DNA from: Aromatoleum diolicum
GTDB lineage: Bacteria > Pseudomonadota > Gammaproteobacteria > Burkholderiales > Rhodocyclaceae
NCBI RefSeq assembly: GCF_012910955.1
Contig: NZ_WTVQ01000047.1
Coordinates: 1-34,728, forward strand
Direction of reading: 5' to 3'
Length of the DNA: 34,728 nucleotides
In this document: positions 1-7,812 of the stretch, piece by piece
Position numbering within the stretch: position 1 is the first letter of the stretch
Layout: every line of letters starts with the position of its first letter
Made by a program: the position numbers and the translations under genes
The notes under the pieces: model-generated
Told to the model about the DNA's origin: nothing
Seen by the model: only the letters and a program-made list of their open reading frames with translations
Databases searched by the model: none

Positions 1-20
1 CAGATGTGTAGAAGAGACAG
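1..20. other. Tn5/Nextera mosaic-end-like adapter remnant
   Basis: Bases 2-20 match the 19-bp Tn5 mosaic end used in Nextera libraries at 18 of 19 positions; the only difference is G instead of T at base 11. It sits exactly at the window edge and the neighbouring reading frame runs straight up to it. An untrimmed adapter with one sequencing or assembly error is the simplest explanation. A natural transposon end is possible but nothing else of a transposon is visible. Confidence 0.85.
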
Positions 21-380
21 GCCCTGTTCCGCCACGCCCGCCTGAAGACCGCCCACGACACCGAACTCGACCACACCGGCCTGCTCGCCCTGTGGCAACG
101 CTGCCTCATCCTCTACCCCTGCGGCACCCCCCGCACCCGCCACCAGATCACCAACCCCATCCTCGACATCGACGAAGCCGCCGGCACCGCCACCGCCCGC
201 TCCTGCTACACCGTCGTCCAGGCCACCGACGGATTCCCCCCGCAGATCATCGCCACCGGCCGCTACCACGACCGCTTCGCCCGCATCGACGGCGAATGGC
301 ATTTCACGTGGCGCGATTACACGCTGCTCGACTTCACCGGCGATCTGAGCCGGCATCTGAAGGTGACGGTGCGGAGATAG
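21..380 (+). CDS. SnoaL-like (NTF2-fold) protein, 5'-truncated at the contig edge
   Basis: An open frame without a start codon runs from the adapter junction to TAG at 378-380 and gives the last 119 residues of a protein. The pattern resembles the SnoaL_4 group: a His/Asn strand (RHQITNPILDID), an ARSCYTVVQ strand, then GRYHDRFARIDGEWHF and a tail LDFTGDLSRHL. Members of this cone-shaped NTF2 fold act as small polyketide or steroid cyclases, isomerases or hydratases, or as non-catalytic partners. Here the exact role cannot be read. About 30-50 N-terminal residues are probably missing, because full-length members are usually 150-170 aa. Codon use is strongly C-ending, like the catabolic genes and unlike the restriction genes next door. 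A second SnoaL-like gene closes the window at 34052. Confidence 0.75.
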   Translation, partial: ALFRHARLKTAHDTELDHTGLLALWQRCLILYPCGTPRTRHQITNPILDIDEAAGTATARSCYTVVQATDGFPPQIIATGRYHDRFARIDGEWHFTWRDYTLLDFTGDLSRHLKVTVRR

Positions 381-795
381 GTGGAGCTTCGGTTCGGGCG
401 GGGGTGGTCCGATCGGTGCGGTAGCGGCGGCAGCGGTCCGCTCATCGGCCAATGCCGCCCTTGGGCCTCTGGCCAGCCTCGGGCAGCAATGCGTCGGTCA
501 CCTGCCGCTCACCTGCTCGCGGCGGTCAACGACCGCTTGTCACTTCAGGCTACAGCCGGATCCGACGTGGATCGGATGGTCAGGCATGAGCTGACAGTCA
601 GGCGTAGGGTGCAGCCCCGACTCCAGTGCTCCGATCATCATATTTGATTTAGATTGCCCGCACACTGCGAGTCGGGGGCCTTCGGTAGCCCGTCGTACGC
701 TGTTGCATATCACCCGATTAGGCTGGCTCAGAAGCATTGCGCATATGCGACTAAGACAGGAAAATGCTCCGTCTCTTCCTTTCTTCTGGGTAATC
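381..795. other. gene-free stretch before the restriction-modification genes
   Basis: No convincing coding frame was found. The first 180 bases are GC-rich like the upstream gene; from about 630 the sequence turns AT-richer (for example CATATTTGATTTAGATT at 638-654), marking the compositional border of the restriction-modification segment. It contains one copy of a degenerate repeat (440-460) that recurs on the far side of the insert. The promoter of the restriction genes should lie between about 640 and 790 but no clear -35/-10 pair stands out. Confidence 0.5.
440..460 (+). repeat. left copy of degenerate ~21-bp direct repeat
   Basis: Aligns with 5700-5721 at 18 of 22 columns, allowing one gap; the shared core is TCAnCGGCC followed by TGCCGCCC. 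The two copies are in the same orientation and bracket the restriction/ATPase genes. This may be the trace of an insertion, or simply a common intergenic repeat of the genome. Confidence 0.35.
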
Positions 796-1545
796 ATGAC
801 CGTCACGGCCGATGAAATCCTGAACACCCTTGCGGCGCAGCTCCGACGCGGCCTAGAACAAGGGTTCATCACGCTCGTAACGTACGGGAGGGGACAAGCA
901 CGACGCGAGTCAACGGAGAACGAGGAAATCATAGGTAATTCCTTGAGGGCCTTTGCCGCAGGGCATCCGTGGTTTCAAGAGGACTTGACGTTTTCTGTGG
1001 CAACTAACGGGGCTTGGTACGACTTCCTGGTCGAATCTCCGGATGGCAGAGTCTGGATGCCGATCAACCTGAAGGTGTCCAACCTTCAGGGTGATGACAA
1101 CGTGGCGTCTAAGGCTGGGCTGTTCTATGCCATGACTGGGCTGCGTCCAACAAACTCGGCTATCCGCAACTGGGATGTGTTTTGCGAGAATCTGGCTACC
1201 CATCTTCGGCGCGAGAATTGCGCGAGCGATTACTACTTTCTGGTCGTCGAAAAAAGTGCGGCCGGCGTTGGGCGGGTATTCTGGACTAGCTTACTGCACC
1301 TCAGGTCCGTGACCCCGAACGGAAGTAATCCGCCGTTTCAGGCTTGCTGGAGACAGAATATAGAACGGTCTGATCGGGCGCGGTCCGAGGCAGTCGACTA
1401 CCTATTAAACGTTGTTGGTCAGACTTTTGTGCTGAGAGCAAAAGCTCTGCAATCTTTCAAAAACCATATCGTACCCAAGCTGAGTACTGAGCTACGTACT
1501 GAGTGGATCGGCGATGGCCCTCTGGTTGAGGGAGAGTCGGCTTGA
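796..1545 (+). CDS. putative type II restriction endonuclease
   Basis: A 249-residue protein. The central segment WYDF...VWMPINLKVSN (about residues 73-94), preceded by an acidic helix ENEEIIGNSL, reads as a PD-(D/E)XK nuclease core: Asp in YDF, then a hydrophobic strand with N-x-K in place of the more common E-x-K. It is followed by a DDN...SKxGLFYAMTG region of the kind seen in several predicted type II restriction enzymes. Its stop overlaps the TTG start of the adenine methyltransferase by 3 bp, the usual arrangement for a two-gene restriction-modification system. The start at 796 is the ATG giving a natural N-terminus (MTVTADEIL); ATG at 745 is the alternative. GC content is clearly lower than in the catabolic genes. 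The assignment rests mostly on context; the recognition site cannot be predicted. Confidence 0.6.
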   Translation: MTVTADEILNTLAAQLRRGLEQGFITLVTYGRGQARRESTENEEIIGNSLRAFAAGHPWFQEDLTFSVATNGAWYDFLVESPDGRVWMPINLKVSNLQGDDNVASKAGLFYAMTGLRPTNSAIRNWDVFCENLATHLRRENCASDYYFLVVEKSAAGVGRVFWTSLLHLRSVTPNGSNPPFQACWRQNIERSDRARSEAVDYLLNVVGQTFVLRAKALQSFKNHIVPKLSTELRTEWIGDGPLVEGESA

Positions 1546-2771
1546 AGCGCAATTTGGATATAGACAGACTTGGCCAAGTCTTTACTCCAACGCAGGTTGT
1601 CGAACTGATGTTGGCCTTGCGGAAGCGACGCGGCCGTGTGCTGGAGCCCAGCTGCGGTGATGGCGCCTTTGCACGGCATTTGCGTGGTTGCGTGGCGATC
1701 GAACTGGACTCGCGTGTTGCGCCCAACTATGCGCTCAACTTGGACTTCTTCGCTTACCCCCTTTCCGAGCGGTTTAGCACGGTTATCGGTAATCCGCCTT
1801 ACGTGAAGTATCAAGATATTGGTGCCGAGACAAAGCGATTGCTTGATGGGACGCTCTTTGATGGCCGTTCCAATTTGGCACTGTTCTTCATCGAAAAGGC
1901 TGTGCGGCATTTGCGGCCGGAGGGAGAACTGATCTTTATTGTGCCGCGCGATTTCATCAAGCTTACCGCAGCCCGAAAGCTCAACCAGTGGCTGTTTGAG
2001 CAAGGGACGATCACGCACTGGATTGAAACGGGGGACACACGGCTGTTCGAGGGTGCTGTCCCCAATTGTGCGATCTTTCGGTACCAGCTTGGTAACTTTA
2101 GTCGAAAGACAGAGTACCGTGAATGGTCTGGATCATGGGAAACGCGCGAGTTCGTAGCGATGGATGGGCAGCTCACGTTTCCTAAGCAGCAGCTAAGCGT
2201 TCCGCTCGCGAGCCTGTTTGACGTCAAGGTTGGAGCTGTTTCTGGAGCTGACCATGTATTTGAGCACCCTGAAGGCAACCGTGAATTCGTCTGTTCGAAG
2301 ACCATCGACACTAGCGGAACTCGGCGGATGCTCTACAACATCAAGCATCCCGCACTGACTCCGCACAAAGGCCTGCTTCTACAACGTCGAGTCAAAACAT
2401 TCGATGAAACTAACTGGTGGATGTGGGGCCGTGCTTTCCATGATGCGCCCGGCTGCCCACGTATCTATGTGAATGGGCGAACACGCCGGTCAGCGCCATT
2501 CTTTACGCATGAGTGCGAGGCCTATGATGGGTCCATTCTTGCTCTCTTCCCCAAGATCGTAGGGATGGACATGAAGCGAGCGGTCGAGCTGCTAAACAAG
2601 TCCGTGCCTTGGGCTGATCTTGGGTTTGTTGTGGATGGACGATTCGTGTTCAGTCAGCGCAGTCTTCAGACCGTAATGCTTCCGGATGTTTTTAATGAGC
2701 TTCGAAGGCCACGGGAAGTGAAGACTTCACAGATTCAGTCGACGCCCGGACGACGTCGAAAAATTGCCTAG
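1542..2771 (+). CDS. N6-adenine DNA methyltransferase, M.TaqI-like (gamma class)
   Basis: A 409-residue protein. Motif X is at 12-19 (QVFTPTQV), the AdoMet motif I at 33-42 (VLEPSCGDGA) and the catalytic motif IV NPPY at 84-87 (GNPPYVKY). The order X, I, IV followed by a long C-terminal target-recognition region is that of gamma-class m6A methyltransferases such as M.TaqI. It transfers a methyl group from S-adenosylmethionine to adenine N6 in a specific site and would protect the host from the upstream nuclease. The start is TTG at 1542, overlapping the stop of the endonuclease, which implies coupled translation. Lower GC than the catabolic genes suggests horizontal acquisition. Confidence 0.88.
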   Translation: MKRNLDIDRLGQVFTPTQVVELMLALRKRRGRVLEPSCGDGAFARHLRGCVAIELDSRVAPNYALNLDFFAYPLSERFSTVIGNPPYVKYQDIGAETKRLLDGTLFDGRSNLALFFIEKAVRHLRPEGELIFIVPRDFIKLTAARKLNQWLFEQGTITHWIETGDTRLFEGAVPNCAIFRYQLGNFSRKTEYREWSGSWETREFVAMDGQLTFPKQQLSVPLASLFDVKVGAVSGADHVFEHPEGNREFVCSKTIDTSGTRRMLYNIKHPALTPHKGLLLQRRVKTFDETNWWMWGRAFHDAPGCPRIYVNGRTRRSAPFFTHECEAYDGSILALFPKIVGMDMKRAVELLNKSVPWADLGFVVDGRFVFSQRSLQTVMLPDVFNELRRPREVKTSQIQSTPGRRRKIA

Positions 2772-2874
2772 CGCTTCAGGTAGGTGGACGTCAGGGCGGG
2801 CTTCACGACCCCACCCTGTCGATGATTGGTGCATGTTTTATTCGTCAGCTCTCGGGGTCAGCACACGTTCGGTT

Positions 2875-2902
2875 TTGCGAACGGCCGCACCGGCTATACA
2901 AT
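2875..2902 (+). promoter_or_regulatory. predicted sigma70-type promoter for the ATPase gene
   Basis: TTGCGA at 2875-2880 and TACAAT at 2897-2902 are separated by 16 bp, close to the -35/-10 consensus. Transcription would begin near 2908, which supports the ATG at 2933 rather than any earlier start for the ATPase gene. Confidence 0.45.
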
Positions 2903-2932
2903 CCGGCAGTCATATCCCATGGGCGTCGAACG

Positions 2933-5524
2933 ATGGAAATGAAGGCGGGAGTAGGAACTACGAAAGACGTTTTCGCGGAATGGTTCTCAGACAGGCCGAA
3001 ATGGATGCAAACTGCGGCCGCCAGGCTGGCCACCTCAAGACAGATGCCGCCCCCCGAAGCTATCCGCGCTTTGGCCGACCTCAGCGTTGCCGAGGCCAAC
3101 GGTGTCGATGCGGTTTTCGAAACCATGCCCCACGGGTTGTTCGGGACAGCAGTCGGGGCGGACGCTTTCAAGCTCCGGAAGCTGGACAAGGTGGTCGGCG
3201 TCAACGCCATACGTGAAAACGCCTGCCTTGATTTCGGTTCCGCCGATCTGTCGGTGGTCTTCGGAATGAACGGTTCCGGCAAATCCGGATACGCCAGGCT
3301 TCTGAAACACGCCTGCGGAGCCCGTCACAAATCTGACCTGCTTCCCAACGTGTTCAACGCCGCCAAAACGGGCCCTTCCTGCGAGGTGACGGTGGAAAGC
3401 GGCGCCGATTCGAATACCTTCGAGTGGAAAGCCGAACCGGATGGCCTCGCGCCGCTCAGGTCCATCCACGTCTTCGACACTACGGCCGCCGCGTCGTACG
3501 TCGATTCTAAAAACCTGGCTTCTTACGAACCGCGGCGGATGCGCTTCCTTTCGTCGCTCATCCTGATATGTGACGCGGTAGCCGAGGAGCTGGCCAACCG
3601 AAAGACGGCGCTGCCGAAGTCTTTTCCGGCTGTTCCGATGGAACATACGCTGACGGCTGCGGCTACCTTTGTGTCCCAACTCCGCGACACAACCAAGCCC
3701 GAGGCGCTCGAAGCCGCCTGCGCCTGGAGCGCGGAAAATCTCGAGGCGCGCCAGGACATTGAAAAGGCCCTGAAGCAGCACGACGTAGCTGCTCGGAGTA
3801 AACAGCTGGACCTCGACAAGCGGAGGCTCGCCCTTTTCGTCGCTTCGTACGACGTCCTCAAGCTCGCGGCCTCGGACGAGGAAACCTCCAAGCTACTCAA
3901 GTCGAAACGGGAAGCGGCTTCCAAGCGGAAAGCGGCGTCGGAAGACGCTGCCAAGGTTTTCGCCGGTTCCGCTCTCGACGGGATCGGCAACGCGTCTTGG
4001 CGTCTGATGTGGGACGAGGCCCGGAAGTATTCCGAAGCCGCTGCCTATCCCGGCAAAGACTTCCCGGCCATTGGCGAAGGCGACCGCTGCGTACTCTGCC
4101 ATCAACCTCTGAACGACGAGGCGAAGAACCGACTCTCCGGTTTCGAAACTTTCGTCAAAGGCGGACTCGAAGCGTCGGCCGCCAAAGCCGAAAGGGATTA
4201 CGCTGACGCCGTTGTCGGCCTCCCGTCCCTTCCCGAGCGGGCGAAGTGGAAATTGGACACCGATTTCTTGAAGGTCGAGCCGGCAGCCGGCGAAGCACTG
4301 TATGACGCCGTATCGGCAAGGCTGGCGGCCATTCCGAAAGCCGAAGCCGCCGAGACGCTTCCTCCCGTTGATTGGACTGCGGTCGATGCTGCGATAGCCG
4401 CGGCGAGCGGTGCGCAGAGCAAGGAAGCCGCCACCCTGGAGGAACTCGCGAAGGACGGGAAAAAGGCGGAGCTCGAAAAACAGCTCAAGGAACTCAAGGC
4501 CCGCGAGTGGCTTTCGCAGCAGAAAGCGGCTGCGGAGAAGGAGATCTGCCGCCTCGCCGCGGTCAGGCGTTTGGAAAAGGCCGAGGCGCTGGCCAAGACA
4601 AACGCACTGACGACGAAAAAGAATGAACTCGCCAGAGACGAGCTCGAGGCCGGGTACCAGGAGCGCTTCCTCGCCGAACTCCGCGCTCTCGGCGGAACGC
4701 GGTTGAAAGTCGAACCCGTCGCCGTTCCGGAAGGCAAAGGTAAGATCAGCTTCAAGATCAATATAAGGGGCGCGGTTCTCAAGGCGTCCGCAGGTTCCGT
4801 ACTGAGCGAAGGCGAAAGCCGCATCGTTGCCCTCGCGGCGTTTCTCGCGGACATCACGGGATCCGGCCAACCGACTCCGTTCGTATTCGACGACCCGGTT
4901 TCCTCCCTCGACCAAGAATTCGAAGAACGGGTGGTGGAACGGCTCGTGGAACTGGCGAAAACCCGCCAAGTCGTGGTGTTCACCCACAGGCTTTCGCTTC
5001 TGGCCCTGGTTGAGGACGCGATCGATGCCCGCAAACGGGCGGCGACGACCGTGCCGGTGCTATCCGTCATCACGCTCCGGAGCTTCGGCGGCTCTACGGG
5101 CCGGGTGGACGAATTGGACGTCCGCCACAAGAAGCCAAAATCGGGTTTCATCGCGATACGCGACCACAAGCTCCCGAAAATCCGAGCACACGAGAAGGCA
5201 GGAAACGCCTCGGAATACGACTCCGCGTTGAAAACCGCGTGCGGGGATTTCCGCATCCTCACCGAGCGTTCGATCGAAAAGGTGATCTTGGACGGACTCA
5301 TGGAAAGGTTCCGTCGGTCGATACAGACGAAGCAGTTGAAATCCCTCACCAAGATCAATGCGAACGACTGTGCCCTAGTTGACTCGATGATGACCAAGTA
5401 TTCGAAATTCGAGCACTCCCAGCCCGACGAACTCGCCGGCGTCCTCCCCACTCCGGACGAACTCGCTGCCGACTTGGATAGGGTAATCGCCTGGATCGAC
5501 GAATTCGAGAAGCGGGCTGCTTAG
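2933..5524 (+). CDS. SMC/ABC-type AAA ATPase (AAA_13-like) with zinc-hook-like CxxC and possible anticodon-nuclease tail
   Basis: An 863-residue protein. Walker A is GMNGSGKS at 111-118. A long Lys/Glu/Ala-rich region of coiled-coil character spans about 250-600 and is interrupted by C386-V-L-C389 followed by HQPL, like a Rad50/RloC zinc hook. The ABC signature LSEGE is at 624-628, Walker B DDPVSSLD at 653-660 and the H-loop His at 685. This layout, and the P-loop style, is that of the AAA_13 family that includes PrrC and RloC. After the ATPase head the last ~90 residues contain R774-xxx-E778 and H828, resembling the RxxxE...H residues needed for tRNA cleavage by PrrC; that equivalence is my inference. 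The gene follows the restriction-modification pair, has its own likely promoter, and fits a defence role. An alternative is an SMC-like DNA-sensing ATPase without nuclease activity. The start at 2933 is chosen because of the upstream promoter; ATG 2939 is also possible. Confidence 0.75.
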   Translation: MEMKAGVGTTKDVFAEWFSDRPKWMQTAAARLATSRQMPPPEAIRALADLSVAEANGVDAVFETMPHGLFGTAVGADAFKLRKLDKVVGVNAIRENACLDFGSADLSVVFGMNGSGKSGYARLLKHACGARHKSDLLPNVFNAAKTGPSCEVTVESGADSNTFEWKAEPDGLAPLRSIHVFDTTAAASYVDSKNLASYEPRRMRFLSSLILICDAVAEELANRKTALPKSFPAVPMEHTLTAAATFVSQLRDTTKPEALEAACAWSAENLEARQDIEKALKQHDVAARSKQLDLDKRRLALFVASYDVLKLAASDEETSKLLKSKREAASKRKAASEDAAKVFAGSALDGIGNASWRLMWDEARKYSEAAAYPGKDFPAIGEGDRCVLCHQPLNDEAKNRLSGFETFVKGGLEASAAKAERDYADAVVGLPSLPERAKWKLDTDFLKVEPAAGEALYDAVSARLAAIPKAEAAETLPPVDWTAVDAAIAAASGAQSKEAATLEELAKDGKKAELEKQLKELKAREWLSQQKAAAEKEICRLAAVRRLEKAEALAKTNALTTKKNELARDELEAGYQERFLAELRALGGTRLKVEPVAVPEGKGKISFKINIRGAVLKASAGSVLSEGESRIVALAAFLADITGSGQPTPFVFDDPVSSLDQEFEERVVERLVELAKTRQVVVFTHRLSLLALVEDAIDARKRAATTVPVLSVITLRSFGGSTGRVDELDVRHKKPKSGFIAIRDHKLPKIRAHEKAGNASEYDSALKTACGDFRILTERSIEKVILDGLMERFRRSIQTKQLKSLTKINANDCALVDSMMTKYSKFEHSQPDELAGVLPTPDELAADLDRVIAWIDEFEKRAA

Positions 5525-5851
5525 GGGCGCTTTTTCGGCAATGACATAGGGAGAAGTGCCGCCCTTTCCGTTCCGCCTCCGAGTTTCGGCGAAATCCGAA
5601 TAGTCGCGCATGCATCCAGCATCATGTAGATCCGGTTTTAAAGTTCGAGTTCATCGCTCGGGTACGCGGTCAGTGACAGCCCTCAGCCACTGAACGGCTG
5701 GTCACCGGCCCATTGCCGCCCGATTAGAAGCGCGCCGCCAATGGCAGCTGTGGCCGGCCCGCAGACCTTGGCATCCCGAGCTCGCCCCGCCACCGTCTTG
5801 CCGAAGGAGCCGACGTAGACGACCGGGGCATCCACCCGGCGGCTGTTTCCC
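5525..5851. other. gene-free stretch between the ATPase and the catabolic operon
   Basis: Both flanking genes end here (convergent). No convincing reading frame exists. It contains the right copy of the degenerate repeat (5700-5721) and a weak inverted repeat TCAGTG/CACTGA (5670-5675 and 5688-5693). No hairpin followed by a T-run, so no clear intrinsic terminator. Confidence 0.5.
5700..5721 (+). repeat. right copy of degenerate ~21-bp direct repeat
   Basis: Partner of 440-460 in the same orientation, with TCACCGGCC and TGCCGCCC blocks. See the left copy for the alignment. Confidence 0.35.
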
Positions 5852-6640
5852 TCAACCTCGCGAGTCAGGCGCCCACGACACCCCGTTGATGTGCGAACCG
5901 CCATCCACGAACAAGGTATTCCCGGTCATGTACGACGATGCATCGCTCGCAAGAAAACTCGCGACGGTGCCGATGTCCTGCTCGGGTTCGCCCATGCGGC
6001 CCATGGGGTTCTGCCGCAGCATCAGTGCGGCATTTTCCGGCGCCATCGCGGCAAAGCGCTCGTAGGCGGGGGTGCGCGCGCCGGGACAGATGACGTTCAC
6101 GGTGATGCCGTGTTGCGCCCATTCGCGCGCCGCCGACCGGCTGAGGCAGCGCAGGGCTTCCTTGCTGACGTTGTAGTCGGCGGAAAACAGGTGCGCATTG
6201 ACGCCGTTCAGCGAGCACAGGTTGATGATGCGGCCCCAGTTCTGCCGCTGCATATGCGGGAAGGCGCGCTGCATCGCCGCGAGCGGCGCATAGAAGCTGC
6301 CCTGCAGCGAGCGCGCGAAGTCCGCCGGCGACTTTGCCTCCAGGGGCGCGGGGCGGTTGCCGAGGTAGGCGTTGTTCACGAGCACATGGACGGTGCCGAA
6401 ACGCTCGACGACGGTATCGACCAGGCTGTCCATGCTCGGGCTGTCGGAGATGTCGCAGGGGATGGCTTCCGCGCGGTCCCCGCGCGAGCGGATCGCCGCG
6501 ACCGTTTCCGCAGCGGTTTCGACGTTGATGTCCGACACGACCACGAGGGCGCCGTCCGCCGCGAATCGCAGCGCGATGCCCCGGCCGATGCCCTGCCCCG
6601 CCCCGGTGACGATGGCGATCTTGCCTTCCAGCGCTTTCAT
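5852..6640 (-). CDS. short-chain dehydrogenase/reductase (SDR)
   Basis: A 262-residue classical SDR of normal length. The Rossmann nucleotide motif TGAGQGIG is at 12-19, NNAY (the NNAG position) at 89-92, and the catalytic Ser143, Tyr156 and Lys160 (YNVSK) are all present; the C-terminus carries the FVDGGS strand typical of the family. An Asp after the second strand (SDIN) suggests NAD(H) rather than NADP(H). It probably oxidises or reduces a hydroxyl/keto group on a CoA-bound or free intermediate. It is the last gene of the nine-gene minus-strand operon, 19 bp downstream of an acyl-CoA dehydrogenase. In steroid clusters SDRs serve as hydroxysteroid or 3-hydroxyacyl-CoA dehydrogenases; which one applies here is not visible. 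Confidence 0.88.
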   Translation of the reverse strand: MKALEGKIAIVTGAGQGIGRGIALRFAADGALVVVSDINVETAAETVAAIRSRGDRAEAIPCDISDSPSMDSLVDTVVERFGTVHVLVNNAYLGNRPAPLEAKSPADFARSLQGSFYAPLAAMQRAFPHMQRQNWGRIINLCSLNGVNAHLFSADYNVSKEALRCLSRSAAREWAQHGITVNVICPGARTPAYERFAAMAPENAALMLRQNPMGRMGEPEQDIGTVASFLASDASSYMTGNTLFVDGGSHINGVSWAPDSRG

Positions 6641-6659
6641 TGCTGTCCTCGTCCGCCGT

Positions 6660-7811
6660 TCACGCGGGCAACTCGGTTAATGCGGCGTAGCGCTGGCAGT
6701 GGAAATCGCCGTCGCCGAGACAGGCCTGCGCGACCCGGATGCGCTTGAGGAACAGCCCGACGTCGAGCTCGTCGGTGACGCCGATGCCGCCGTGCATCTG
6801 GACCGCTTCGTTCGAGACGTGCGCTGCGGTTTCGCCGGCTTTCCACTTCGCAAGACTTGCGAGTCGGCCGCAGGTGGTCGCGTCGGACGCAGGGTCGTCG
6901 AACGCGGCGAGCGCTGCCATCACGGCGCTGCGCGCGAGGCACAGGTCGGTGTAGCAGCGCGCGGCACGGTGCTGCAGCGCCTGGAAGGAACCGATGGGGG
7001 CGTCGAACTGGACGCGCGTCTTGAGGTAATCGAGCGTGGTCGCGAAAAGTTGTTCGGCGGCGCCCAGCATCTCGGCAGCGAGGCATGCGCGGCCGCGGTC
7101 GAGCGCCTGGTCCAGCATCCCGAAGCCTTGCCCTTCCGCGCCGAGCAGTGCCGACGCGGGCACGAGCACGGAATCCAGGCGCAAGCGCGCGTGATTGCGC
7201 GAATCGATCAGCGATTGCGGCGACATGGATAAGCCGGCAGTGCCGGCCGAGACCAGGAACAGGCTCACGCCTTCGCGATCGCCGGCCTGCCCTTCCGTTC
7301 GCGCAGCAAGGAGCCACGCATCGGCACCGATGCCATCGACAACGAAGACCTTGCTGCCGTCAAGCCGGTAGCCGCTGCCCTCGCGCCGTGCCGACAAGGT
7401 GGTTGCGAGCGGATCGTGGCGCGGGCCTTCGTCGAGGGCGAGCGCGACGCGCTTGTCACCGGCGATCAGCGCCGGCAGCCACGCCGTCTGCTGTTCCGGC
7501 GTGCCGGCGAGTTGCAGCAATGCACCGCTGACGACAACCGAGAACATCGGCGACGCGCACAGCGTGCGTCCCATCTCCTCGAACACCGCGCCGAGCGCCT
7601 TGTAGCCGAATTCCAGCCCCCCGACCGCTTCCGGAAAAGGGATGCCGGTCCAGCCGAGGTCGACGATCTCGCGCCACAGGGCGGGATCGAAACCATTGGT
7701 GGCGCGTTCGTCGCGCAAGCGGCGCTGTGCTGCCACCGGACTCTTGGCGGCGAGGAATTCGCGCGCCGTGTCCGCCAGCATGCGCTGCTCTTCGGAATAG
7801 ATCAGACTCAT
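6660..7811 (-). CDS. acyl-CoA dehydrogenase, beta-type (non-catalytic-base) subunit
   Basis: A 383-residue protein of the acyl-CoA dehydrogenase fold, with an N-terminal helical domain (SEEQRMLADTAREFL), a middle beta domain (GSGYRLDGSKVFVVDG) and the C-terminal QFDAPIGSFQALQH and HGGIGVTDE FAD/dimer motifs. In the helix where isovaleryl-CoA-type and steroid ACADs carry the catalytic Glu before Arg, this protein reads DRGR, and the MCAD-type C-terminal Glu is also missing. That is the pattern of the partner chain in alpha2beta2 steroid acyl-CoA dehydrogenases such as ChsE1-ChsE2 and ChsE4-ChsE5. Its gene begins 1 bp after the stop of the alpha-type ACAD at 7813-9006, so those two probably form one heterotetramer. 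Substrate unknown. Confidence 0.82.
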   Translation of the reverse strand: MSLIYSEEQRMLADTAREFLAAKSPVAAQRRLRDERATNGFDPALWREIVDLGWTGIPFPEAVGGLEFGYKALGAVFEEMGRTLCASPMFSVVVSGALLQLAGTPEQQTAWLPALIAGDKRVALALDEGPRHDPLATTLSARREGSGYRLDGSKVFVVDGIGADAWLLAARTEGQAGDREGVSLFLVSAGTAGLSMSPQSLIDSRNHARLRLDSVLVPASALLGAEGQGFGMLDQALDRGRACLAAEMLGAAEQLFATTLDYLKTRVQFDAPIGSFQALQHRAARCYTDLCLARSAVMAALAAFDDPASDATTCGRLASLAKWKAGETAAHVSNEAVQMHGGIGVTDELDVGLFLKRIRVAQACLGDGDFHCQRYAALTELPA

Positions 7812-7812
7812 G

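Noticed and set aside
381-647. Small frames after the truncated SnoaL-like gene
   Set aside because: No ribosome site, no family pattern, low-complexity start; treated as non-coding.
5670-5693. TCAGTG/CACTGA inverted repeat as a terminator
   Set aside because: Short stem, 12-base loop and no T-run; not supportable as an intrinsic terminator.
5683-5904. 73-codon minus-strand frame downstream of the SDR
   Set aside because: Overlaps the SDR end in another frame and shows no recognisable domain.
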